Source: Edaphochlamys debaryana (lineage: Eukaryota > Chlorophyta > Chlorophyceae > Chlamydomonadales). Taken from it: DNA of 64,000 bases. A model generated the notes under the pieces. The model was not told the origin of the DNA. It searched no databases and worked only from the letters and a program-made list of their open reading frames with translations. The DNA lies in NCBI GenBank assembly GCA_016858145.1, contig JAEHOE010000112.1, positions 186,001 through 250,000 on the forward strand. Direction: 5' to 3'. Within the stretch, counting starts at the first letter, position 1, and each line of letters begins with the position of its first letter. Shown one piece after another: positions 1-10,862 of the stretch. The position numbers and the translations under genes are program-made.

Positions 1-127
1 GAAGCCGCGGGAGGGGCAAGGCAAGGAGCTGCCTGTGCGTGGTGCCTGCATTCCTCCTCGCATTCCTCCGTGCTGCCTCCTTCCACTCTCGCTAATCGCG
101 CTCCATCCGCCCGACCCCACCCCTCAG

Positions 128-1717
128 GCCGACCCCGCCCTCCCCGTCTACGTACCGGACGTGCCCCAGCCCCAGCACGGTGCCATTGCGGATGAGTTCC
201 TGACCACCCCCGAGGGGGGCTTCGCAACCACCATGGTGCGGCCTTGGAGTGCGCGCGGGAAGAGGGGGCTGGGGGGAGCGCTCGCACCGCTGCTCAGCCT
301 TGCCGTTTGCTCTACGGACAGACTTGGTTCCACGCGATAGGGACTCGAGGCTCGATCAGGCTGCTGGTGGCCCAGCAGCTAAACGGGTTCCGCTCGCATC
401 CGTCCCTCGCTGCCCCATCTCTCCCGTGCAGATGGGCAGCGAGACGGGCGGCAGCCCCGGGCGCGTGGTGCTGTACGACAAAGATCTCAAGCTGGTGGGG
501 GAGTACCCCGAGGACGTCAGCGGGGACAAGGCGACGGGGCTCAACCCGCACGGTGAGGGGGGTGGACAGGGGGAGTAGCACCTTGTGTGGTAGAAAGGCA
601 TAAGTAGCCTGCCCTGCAGGCTTGCACCGGTGAAGGGAGGTGCATGTGACCAAGAAGGGAGGCAGTGCTTCTCCCCCTCAACCCTTACCCAGCTAAGCGT
701 CTCGCTCCCTCCAACCCCCCCTCCCCTTTCGCTCGCAGGCATCGCCATCGACTGGAAGCGCGACACCGCCGTGACTGTGGATTACATGGAGCCCGCGTCC
801 ACCCTGGTGGGTCCCTGGGGGCAGTGAGGGGAGAGCGAGAAGGGGAGGCGGATGCGAGCCAGCGAAAGGGTTTCAGTGTGCGAGCTCAGTAAGCATCGAG
901 AGCCCACCCTTACAGCTTGAATCACGTCTCCCCTCTCCCACTGCCTACGCGCACCACCCCTTGCCCCCCCCAGGTGGGCAACACCCTGGCCGTGCGCACC
1001 ACTGTACGGCTGTGGGACACGCGCACGTGGACCATCAAGGAGGTGGGGGGGGGAGAGGGGGGGAAAGGGGAGAGAGGGGAGGGGAGGAGGGGCCTGTCAC
1101 GTGCGGCGAGGGCTCATCCCGACCGCTCGCGACCGGCATGCACCCTTTCCCTCGCTCCCCCCAGACCGTTGACGTGGGCAAGACGGGCGGTGCGGGCATC
1201 CTGGACGTCCAGCAAGTGGGGTCCACCCCCGGATACTTCTTCACAACGCACACGTGAGCTGGGGGGTGGGGGGGCTCGGGGGTCGGGGGTCGGGGGCGAG
1301 GGTTCGCTGGAAACGAAGCGAGCGAGGTGCTCGCCCCGCTGCGCCCGCTGAGCTGACTGATACAAAAGTACCCAATACCTCTCCAATGCGCCCAACCCCC
1401 TCACCCCCACCCCCCAGCGGCCAGATGTACTACCTGGACTCCCGCGGCCCCGCGCCCCACGTGCCCGTACTGGTGTACAACATTACGGAGCCGGGTGCGT
1501 GCGTGCGCGCGTGCGTGCCCGGCATGGGGAAAGCAGGGGGTGCGCAGGTGGCCCGCGCATGTGGAACATGTGCCGTGCGCCTTTCCCCATCTTCGCCACC
1601 CCGCCGGCATTAACTCCATCCGCCACTTTCCCCGCCCAGGCACAAGCCCCCTGAGCGAGCAGATCCACTCCTTCCGGAATGGCAAGCGCCTCTTCCTGGG
1701 TAACTACCTGGAGTCAA

Positions 1718-1759
<42 letters not shown>

Positions 1760-3415
1760 CGGGGGGGAGGATAGGGGTTTGCAGAGGGGGGCAGGGGCGA
1801 GGTAAAAGGTGAACCCCTTCTCTTCTGGGGACCTACCTGGAGTCGAAGGTGGGGGGCCTGCGGGGAGGGGCGGAGGGGGCAGCTCGGAGACGGACTGCGG
1901 AGAAGGCACGCAGGACTGCGGGGCTTAGGCCTGCCTGGAGTAGAGTGCTTAACGGCGCAGGTTTGGGCGAGGCCGGCCAGCGATCGCCTTGACGCGCCAG
2001 TACTCCGGCGGCATTACGTTCCTTCCATCCAACACCTATGTCTATCCCCTCCCCCCCTTCCCCAGGTTCTGCTGTTCGACACCAGCACCCCCCTGCGCCC
2101 CCGCCTGCTCGACACCCTGCAGTTGGCCAAGGGCTCGGGTGAGCGGAGGGGGGCATTGGAGGCCGGGAGGGGCGCCTGTTGGGGCCGAGGAGGCGGGGGC
2201 TTCCAGAAGCGAGGAGGTCTGCAGGGGGCCGGGACGCGCACATCTTGGGGCCGGGGGACCGGGGGCCTTGTTGAAGAGTGCCAGGGTGTTCTCGCCCGCT
2301 TCGCCCTCCGCCCTCACCCTCCTGTCCCCGTCGCCCCCTCCCGATGCCCCCCCCCCCAGGCGCGCACATGGTCATGCTCGCCCCTGACGGCCGCACGGGG
2401 GTGGTGGCGACCTACTTTCTGGACGAGGGGGCGGCGGGGCAGGTGTGTGGGGGGGGCTGCTCGGTGAGCCGACGAAAGCGTAGGCGCGGCGACTAGCCGG
2501 CCGGCCTTAGATACGGAACCGAAAGCCCGGGGAGTCCGAAGCCCGACCCATCCCGCCCATCCCGAACCCATTACGTGTTCAGGGCTGCTCGTGTAAAGGC
2601 CAGGGAAAGCGTAGGCGCGGGAATTAGCCGGCCGGTCGTAGATACGGAACCGAAAGCCCTGGGAGTCCGAAGCCCGACCCATCCCGACCCATCCCGAACC
2701 CATTACGTGTGTGTTGCCGCTGCAGCCGCGTCCGAGGCGTAGTGTGTAGCTGGTGAATAGTGAGGTAGACTAGAGCTGGTGCGGCCCGCCGGCGGCTGAG
2801 AAGCGAGCAGGCATGCACACCGAGCAACCCGCGACACCGAAGCCCACCCGATGTGTGTGGGGGGGTAAAACGAGGGGCGGAGGTGTGAGTGTTTGGATGC
2901 TCGGGATTGTGCGCGATACCCATGTGTGTGTGTGCTGAAGCCCACTCGTCTGTTGAACTCTTCAGTGCGAGGCAGTGCAACAAGATGCAGCCGCCGCTTC
3001 CCCGTGCCCCAGCGACCCTGATTGCGGTTGCCAATCTCCCCTCTGCCCCACTCCCCCCCCCCAGATCCACCTGGCCGGAGACTCCACGGTGCACGTCTTC
3101 AAGGTGCGAGGGCGGGGGCGGGGCGCCTGGGCATGGGGGCATGTGCGGGGCCTTGCGGGGAGTATGCGGGGACGGTGCTGCAGGGAGGCAGGGGGGATAC
3201 AGCAGGGTCGGCAGGGATGGGAACGGAATGCGGCGCTCACCGTACGCCGCAGCGTACCGCATCCCACCTTTCCCTCCGTCCCTTCTCCCCGTCCCCAGAT
3301 CGACGGTGGCGCCAAGCGCTTTCTGACCAAGAACCGCGGCGCCTACACCCTCGACTTCAAGACCCTGTTCCCTGCCAAGGGCGCCTTCCGCCCGCACGGG
3401 GTGGCCTTCCTCTGA
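128..3415 (+). CDS. Selenium-binding protein / methanethiol oxidase-like beta-propeller, copy 1 (5' end outside window)
   Basis: Eleven exons are visible: 128-235, 432-552, 739-806, 974-1042, 1165-1253, 1418-1494, 1640-1719, 2066-2138, 2360-2442, 3065-3103 and 3299-3415 (stop TGA). They match exons 5-15 of the complete copies downstream in length and phase. Seen: blades with propeller-like strands such as RVVLYDKDLKLVGEYPED, VRLWDTRTWTIKE, GKRLFLGNYLES and LLFDTSTPLRPRLLDTLQL. Family knowledge: these are collinear with the human SELENBP1 / bacterial MtoX blades (for example [29 protein letters not shown]). The first four exons, including the signal peptide, lie left of the window. Introns are longer than in the other copies, especially 1720-2065 with a TG repeat and 2443-3064 with an internal duplication. 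Function is inferred from the family; it could be a divergent propeller without methanethiol oxidase activity. Confidence 0.65.
1720..1758. repeat. (TG)n microsatellite at a splice donor
   Basis: About 19 TG units start at the donor of the intron that follows the GNYLESK-encoding exon of copy 1. The equivalent introns of copies 2 and 3 have no such run, so it arose or expanded in this copy only. It places many overlapping GTGTGT donors in a row. Confidence 0.9.
2474..2710. repeat. Two direct copies of a ~105-bp segment inside an intron
   Basis: A segment starting GAAAGCGTAGGCGCGG and ending GAACCCATTACGTGT occurs at 2474-2579 and again from 2605 to about 2710, a spacing of 131 bp and over 90% identical by eye. 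Both carry AGCCGGCCGG and GATACGGAACCGAAAGCCC. The other two gene copies lack it. Confidence 0.85.
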
Positions 3416-4774
3416 GCTCGAAGGTTCGAGGAGGTCTCCGAACAAGACCTGCCAGCGAGTTAAGACAAATAGCTATGCCAGCGGCATCAACGGCAGACCG
3501 CTTCATGCGTACCGGCAGCAAGAATGCCAGTCTCAAGGGGTCGCAAGGGGGGGGACCGGGGACGGGGTAGGGCCGCGCCGCCGAATGGTGGACGGGTGGC
3601 CCCGCAGGACTGACCTATCGGGGGCCGGATGACGGCACCCAACACTCATGCAAGTTGGCTCCACCCAATGCGACACAGAGCGTACAGGGAATAAAGTTGC
3701 GCGGATGAGGAGGCTGGATGGAGCACCGGGGGCCCATGGCGGGGCGGGGGTTGGGGTGCTGCGTGGGGGTGCTGCGGCCGCCCACAAGCGCCATGTGCTG
3801 GGAGCCCAGAGACACTGACCTCGTTGAAGGCGCGGTGCATGCAGCGCTTCCCCGTCGTGAGTCATCATCGAGCACATGGCATGGCAAGAGCGGTTCGCTC
3901 GTTGTCTGAAAGCCTGGTAACGTTAATCACAATCACGTTCTGTTATCAAAGCTGCCGACGAGGTCCTGTTCTCCTGAGTGCGCAGGCGTTGGTGTGCGCA
4001 AACAGCCATGCAGAGGCCCTGCCGTGGAGCCATAGAGATAGAGTAGGTGCATAAAAATCGGGCTGGCGCCCGTATGGGCGCCTAAGCGAGGGTGGATGGG
4101 CTCGCGCTCCGTGCATGCGGACACCGTACGTCCAGTGAGTCGTTACAGGTGATCAGGACGCCACGTTTTCGGCTGCACTCGGACTTCCAACGACTGAGGT
4201 TTCACAAAACAACTTGAATACAACTGAATACCGCTCGGAGTCCTGCCCAGGCAGGTAGCCGCTCGACTTCTCACGGTCTGTTGCTGGTCCCGTGGCCGCT
4301 AAGAAGACTCTGTCTGTAAGTCGGAAGATGATTGACGGCAGGCAGCGGGGGGCCCTCGATCGCGGCGGGTGATGGTCGGTGCGTGTCGCGATGGATAATT
4401 CAGCGCCACTTGGGGCTACAACGCGACAACTGAGCCTCACCTTAAGAGGCATTCGGGCGCTGCAAGCCCCATCGCTGCAAAATATAACTCTTGGCACATG
4501 TTCGAGCGCGGAAACAGCGCGAGCGGACCTTGGGCGATCGCCCATAGGTACATCACACGTCTTAGATAATGACAGCTTCAGGCTCGCAGCCCGAGGCGAC
4601 GAGCGCCGCAGTCGTAGCGCATGTCATGTGGCGGACCGGAGGGGCGCAGAAGCCCGCTGGCCACGCGCTTCCCTGCGTGTTGCTTAGTATAGCCTGGAGC
4701 GAATGCTGGTCACATCGTGCTCCAACCCTCAGGTTGTCGTGCCCATCTGCTCGCAGGGCGGGTCCCCAAGAACG
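3416..4774. other. Intergenic DNA between SBP-like copies 1 and 2
   Basis: No convincing gene. The first 300 bp resemble the DNA downstream of copy 2: shared AGCTCGAA.ATTCGAGG just after the stop, GTACCGGCAGCAAG, and GCGCCGCCGAA.GGTGGACGG followed by GGCCCCGCAGGACTGACC. The duplicated unit therefore includes the 3' flank. The remainder, with lower GC content, shows no further pattern and should hold the copy 2 promoter. Confidence 0.6.
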
Positions 4775-7700
4775 ATGACCTCCTTGACCGCCACCGTCTG
4801 CTTGGCGCTTGCCCTCGTCTGCATCCACTCTGCAGGGTAGGCCGCGCCCCTATGCAAGCAGCGAATCAGGCGTTGGGGCGAAGGGGCAACCTGGGGAGCC
4901 TCCTTGCTCACACCAGCTCCCCCTCCCCGCAGGCTCGCGTCCGCCGCCAAGCCCGCCAAGCCCGCCCCCATCCCGCCCCCCACCTACCTTTACGTGTGGG
5001 GCGGCGCCGCCGACCCCTCCAAGGCCAAGGACTCGCTGTTCGTAGTGAAGGCGGCGGACGGCACGATCGTCAACACCGTGGAGACGTCCTTCAACGGACT
5101 GGTGAGCGGCCAGAGCGGCCAGACCTTAACTCGCATTAGTCACAACAGTCCTTGCCTGTCGGTGCTGCGCCGCCCCCACGATACGCATACCATTGAATGT
5201 GTTTGTACGTGTGGGAGGACAGTCCGGGTGCCAGCCTGCCGGGCGGGGGTTGAGGAAGGGCCCACCGCTTGTAGGGGTTAGAAGAACATCAACGAAGCGA
5301 AGCGCTTGGTTGTGGTATGGCGTAGGGCGTGCGCCGCAGGGCCTACCGCTTGTGGGGGTCCCTCCGTTTACCCCCGTGCGTCGCCCTCCCTTCCCCACTC
5401 ACTCACCTGCCCCCCCTCAACTCTCAGCATTCTCCTGCCTGCTTATCCCTCCCTCCCCACCCCACCACCCCAGGAGCCTCACCACTGCCGCGTGTCGGTG
5501 GACAAGCGCTGGCTGGGCTGCGGGGGGCTGCTGGCGGTGAGGGGGGGGGGACCAGGGGGGCAGGGCGGCACGGGGGGCAGGGGGGCACGGGGGGCAGGGG
5601 GCAGGGGGATGGCGCACTGGGGGTGGCTGCGGCGGGTGGCTGCGGCATTCCTTCCGGGCTGCCGGCAGGCGGCCAAGGTGAAGATACAGGTGAAGGGCAA
5701 CCTCGTCATTCGAGCGACCTCGTCCGTGCTGGCCCTTCTGCCTGTCTGCAGGTCCTTTCTGGGCTTCCCAGCCTGCATTTTTTCTCTCTGGTATGTGGGG
5801 CCGACGAAGCGGAGGGGAAGTGGGGAACGGGCTGGGCAGGGCGACTGTGCGAGGAGCATCACGTGTGTTCGTGCTGCCAACGCTCGCAACGACCTCCGCC
5901 TTTCCTTCTTCCCGCCCCAACCCCCCAGGCCGACCCCGCCCTCCCCGTCTACCTGCCAGACGTACCCCAGCCTAAGCACAGCGCCATCGCGGATGAGTTC
6001 CTGGCCACCCCCGAGGGGGGCTTCGCAATCACCATGGTGCGGGGGGGCTATGGGCGGGGGGGAGGGGGGGGGATGCATGCGCTTGGCTTCTGGGGCGGTG
6101 CGAGGGGGGCGGCGGGGGGCGCGGGGCCGCGCATATGCCCCCTCTGCCGCGCATGCCCCGGCACGGCCTGGGCTCAATGGATGCATTGCTTCGCTCACAC
6201 CAGTCTATCCCCTGCACCTTGCAGATGGGCAGCGAGACGGGCGGCACCCCCGGGCGCGTGGTGCTGTACGACAGGGATCTCAAGCTGCTGGGGGAGTTCC
6301 CCGAGGACGTCAGCGGGGACAAGGCGACGGGGCTCAACCCGCACGGTGAGGGGGGACACACACGGCGATGTGGGGGAGTAGTACCGTGTGTGCAGTGTGA
6401 GTTTCGACACCCTGTTACTACTACGTGTTACTTCTTCCCTTCCGCCTTCTCCTAACTCACCATCTCGCTGCGTCCCTTCCCCTCTCGTCCCAATGTAAGG
6501 CGCCGCCATCGATTGGAAGCGCGACACCATGTTCACCGTTGATTTCATTGAGCCTGCATCCACCCTGGTGGGGGCAGGGGAGGATTGTGGGGAGAGCGAG
6601 AAAGGGATCCCCACCCTAAAGCTTGATTCACATGTTCTCGCCCTCATCCTTTACCTATCTACCCCACAATTTCCCCTCCCCCAGGTGGGCAATGACCTAG
6701 CCCTGCGCACCACGGTACGGCTGTGGGACACGCGCACGTGGACCATCAAGGAGGTGGGGGGGGAGGGGGGGGAGAGGGGGGGGAGCGGGGGGAGGGGGGG
6801 GGGGGGGAAAGGGGAGGGGGAGAGGGGGCGTGGTGCGGGATAGTGGGGTCCTGGTACGTGCGGCGAAGGGCAACACACGGTCCACGATCCCGTCCTTGTC
6901 CCGTTTGCGCCTTCTGATGCCCCCTGCCCGCTGTCTCACTGCTTACGGCCCTGCGCTCATCCCGACCGCTCGCGACCGGCACGCACCCTTTCCCTCGCCG
7001 CCCACAGACCATTGATGTGGGCCCGCAGGGTGGTGCGGGCATCCTGGATGCCCAGCAGGTGGGGTCCACCCCCGGATACTTCTTCACCACACACACGTGA
7101 GCGGGGGGGGGGTGCGGGGGCTCGGGGGTCGGGGGTCGGGGTAAGCTGGAAACGGAGCAAGCGAGGAACTCGCCCCACTGCGCCCGCTGCAGCTGAGCCG
7201 ACTGATACAAAAGTACCCAATACCTCTCCAATGCGCCCAACCCCCTCACCCCCACCCCCCAGCGGCCAGATGTACTACCTGGACTCCCGCGGCCCCGCGC
7301 CCCACGTGCCCGTACTGGTGTACAACATCACGGAGCCGGGTGCGTGCGCGCGTGCAAGGGAAACAGAAAAGGGGTAGTAGGAGGGGAGCGTGGCGAGCTC
7401 GCTGTGCAAGACGCGAAACGCGCGAGCCATCTTCTCCCCACTCCTTCACGCACACCCCCAGGCTCCAGCCCCCTAAGTGAGATGATCCACTCCTTCCGGG
7501 ATGGCAAGCGACTCTTCCTGGCAAATTACCTGGAGTCGGAGGTGGGGGCGGGGCGAGGGGGCGCAGGGGGCTCAGGGAAGCCGCTCAGCGCTTCCTCTCA
7601 TGAGGTGCCGGACGGGCACGACCTGAGGCCGCCATCACGTGGCTTGCACCCAACATCTCCCCCCCTGCTTCCCCAGGTGCTGCTGTTCGACACCACCAAC

Positions 7701-8532
7701 CCCCTGCGCCCCCGCCTGCTGGACACGCTCCAACTGCCCGAGGGCTCGGGTGAGGGTCGGAGGGCGCCTGGGGGGCAGGCCGGGCTGGGCGCGTGTCAGG
7801 GGAGGGGCGGGGCCGAGGTTGCTGTCCCAGGTCCTGCTTCCGCTTCTCGCTCACCCTCCTCCCACCTGCCCCCGCCCCCTCCCCCCACCCCCAGGCGCTC
7901 ATATGTCCATGCTCGCCCCCGACGGTCGAACGGGGGTGGTGGGGACGTACTTCCTGGACGAGGGGGCGGCGGGGCAGGTGGGGTGGGTGGGGGTAAGCAG
8001 TTGGGGGGGATGTGTGTGGAGCGTGGGGGGGAAGTGCTGGCGGCCATTGAGGGGCGTCTAGCGAACTTCCTGGTGCGAGTCGGCGCGACAGAATGCAGGG
8101 CCGGCCCCGCTTCCCCTTCCCCGTGCTGCAGCGACCCGCCTTGCGGTTGCCACTCTCCCCTCTGCCCCCCCCCCGCACCCCCCCCCCCCAGATCCACCTG
8201 GCCGGAGACTCCACGGTGCACGTCTTCAAGGTGCGAGGGCGGGGGCGGGGCGCATAGGGCATGGGGGCATGGGCGGGGAGTATGCTGGGACGGTGCTGCA
8301 GGGAGGCAGGGGGGATACAGCAGGGTCCGCAGGGAAGGGAATGGATGCGGCGCTCATCGTACGCCGCAGCGTACCGCATCCCACCCTTCCCACCGTCCCT
8401 TCTCCCCGTCCCCAGATCGACGGTGGCGCCAAGCGCTTTCTGACCAAGAACCGCGGCGCCTACACCCTCGACTTCAAGACCCTGGTCCCCTCCAAGGGCG
8501 CCTTCCACCCGCACGGCTTCGTATTCATCTAA
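4775..8532 (+). CDS. Secreted selenium-binding protein / methanethiol oxidase-like beta-propeller, copy 2
   Basis: Fifteen exons give 418 residues: 4775-4836, 4933-5101, 5474-5536, 5752-5790, 5929-6036, 6225-6345, 6500-6567, 6685-6753, 7008-7096, 7263-7339, 7462-7541, 7677-7749, 7895-7977, 8192-8230 and 8416-8532. All junction phases close. The start ATG opens a signal peptide (MTSLTATVCLALALVCIHSAG, then LASAAKPA), so secretion or the endomembrane system is likely. The first blade begins PPPTYLYVWGG, like the family's PDYLATVDVD; EPHHC aligns with ELHHSGW; the end GAFHPHG aligns with the LAHE region. Odd: the family's CSSC motif and the PHTSHC segment are not preserved (CGG and ADEFLAT occupy those places). 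Known members oxidise methanethiol in a copper-dependent way; whether this divergent, secreted version does is unknown. Confidence 0.7.
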
Positions 8533-10862
8533 GCTCGAAGATTCGAGGTTTCCAAGCAAGACCCGCCGCTGGCGGGCGAGAGAACAACATCAAGGGATAA
8601 GAGCTCCGCCAGCAGCAGTAAACTATGCCATTGAACGGCAGCAGAGACACCATCTGTGCCGTACCGGTACCGGCAGCAAGGTACCTGTCACAACCGACGA
8701 GGAGGGGAAGGCTGCGCCGCCGAAAGGTGGACGGTCGGCCCCGCAGGACTGACCGGACCGGTCCGGACCGGACCCAGCATTCATGCACACTCTGGCCATT
8801 CAATGCGAGAAGGAGGGAATGAACGTGTTCGGATAAGGAGAGTGGACGGGGCGCTCTCAGCGCCTGCCGCCTGGGGCCCACCGGGTGGGGAGCGGTACTG
8901 GGCGGGGGTAGGGTTGCTTCCAGGTGTGCTGCGGGAGCCCCGTACTCAGGGCGCACCTTGCAATCTGGCAGTGGCGGTGTTGGTTTCATCAACTGTTTCC
9001 GTTCATCTTTGTCGTATTCATGTTTTGCGTTTATACCCGTAGCAGGGTCAAAGTAACTCTGCACGCTCCGCCGGTCTTTATCACCCCCAAGTACCCAAAC
9101 CAAGCAAATGTGTCGTCAATGTGCGACGGGGGGCACCCCGGCGTTGCATTGCGCCGGGGGAAGCCCGCGGGCGCTTCATTGGGCGGTTGGCACGCATCGG
9201 CCATGTCTGTCATTCTTACCGGTAGTAGCGTGTCAGCCAACTACGTGGGGCGCCCCCACCCCCCCCTCGAGGTCGGGCCCTGTGGGGGCCGCCGCCATGC
9301 CCCCGCCAGCGCTGTGCTAGGGGCGGCGGGGCCAGGGGTTTGCCTGGGGGTGCGTGCACGCATGGGACCGGTGCGAGTAAGACGGTTGAGCGCTTTGGCT
9401 TTGAGTGTCTGTTAGGGTCACTGGGGGAGTCCGTGCGGAAGGGGTCAAGGCTCTCAGCCCTGGGATGGGGTGAGGGGGAGCGGGGGCAGTGAGGGGCATG
9501 CGTGACACTGAGCATACCAGGAGCCATGAGGGCGGGGGCGACGGGGTGGAGACGTGTCTTGCGTGAGATCTGGGAGAGAAGCTTTGGAGCCCAATCAACC
9601 TAGCTTTACTTGTTCTTGCTTCACTGGACACCTTTGGCCCACGGCCCGTATGGGAGTGCACGGCTGATGCCCGTGTCCGTGTAACAGACGCGGTAGCGGT
9701 AACCGTTGGACCCACAACATCGGCCACCCACAAGGAGCCGTGTGGGCGTGTGGCTGCTGGAGCCTGCTGGAGCCACGTGCTGAGCCTCAGTTGATCCAGC
9801 ACGCCCCAATGGATGCCGCGTGCAGCCGGCGCATCGTGGGGGCATCTATGGCGGAGGCGGCCTGGGCTGGCCAAGTGACGGCGGTTCGTGTCGGCAGGTG
9901 CACTCGACACGGCGCGATCGACCGACCGCAACCGAGCACCCCAGGGCCCGAAACTGGCATGTGCATGTATAGGAAGCCCACATGACTGCGTTTGGGTTGG
10001 GGACCTGGCAAGCACCGGGACGCGGTGGGAGCACGTATAAGCGGCGGCCTTGAGGTGAGAAGCTTTCAACCGACGCACCGCTGGACGTCAAGTGGCCGCT
10101 TGAGCACAGCTCTCCGCTCAAGCATTGGGTGCTACGTATAATGCTGTACATGGTCGTGCCGGAAGCTTGTGCCTCGAAGATGGCTCATGTGCACTGCTCG
10201 GCGCATGCGGACAGTGCAGCCGCTGCCGTACCGCGCCGCTCGACGACACTGGCCTCAGATGCAGTTAAATGTGAGACGACTTGATATGAACGAGCACTTG
10301 TTTCAGCTTAGCGTGGAGTCTTGAAGCCTGCATCCGCTGCGCCGCTTGATTTCCTACACATCCCTCGCGGCGACCTATCGCAAGCTAAAATTGGACGCTT
10401 CGACTCACCATTATCCAGTCGGTGGGTAAAGGTCGAGGCGAGGGTGCTCCTTAGGCCCGAGGTCTCGGGGCCGCTTACTACCGATGCTCGGACAACGCGA
10501 CAACGCCCCGCGCCAGTTAACTCAGTGGCCCCGAGCATTACCTCCGACCCTCTAGCCAAATCCATCAAGGAGAGGCAGTCGGTTAAAGTTTAGTGTTCAA
10601 CTCATGCCGGGATGCCCGCCGGAAGCTTGAAGCAGCGCGAGCAGAAATGGCTGCCTTCTATCGATACAGCGTTATCTGATGCTGGTTCGACTCGAGGCCA
10701 GGGGCCGGCACTCGACGCTCACGGCGCATGGAGGACTGGAGGGGCACAGCGGCGAGGGGCTGGCCTTCACGCGCCGCCCAGCTCGTTGCCGCATATGAAG
10801 CTCGACCTGAGGAAGTGCACTTCACGCCATTCAACTCCGTCGGGCCCACCCGCAGGGCTAGA
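8533..10862. other. Intergenic DNA between SBP-like copies 2 and 3
   Basis: No coding exon was found in this 2.3 kb. The first 350 bp are the duplicated 3' flank also seen after copy 1 and, in degraded form, after copy 3 (GCGCCGCCGAAAGG, then GACCGGACCGG and CATTCA). A perfect 14-bp palindrome sits at 8754-8767. From about 9.4 to 10.8 kb the composition is less GC-rich and looks like ordinary intergenic or promoter DNA. Confidence 0.55.
8754..8767. repeat. Perfect palindrome CCGGACCGGTCCGG
   Basis: The 14 bases read identically on both strands and lie within a GACCGG-rich stretch downstream of copy 2. Related but imperfect GACCGGACCGG sequence recurs downstream of copy 3 near 15030, so this is part of the duplicated flank rather than an obvious binding site. 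Confidence 0.7.
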
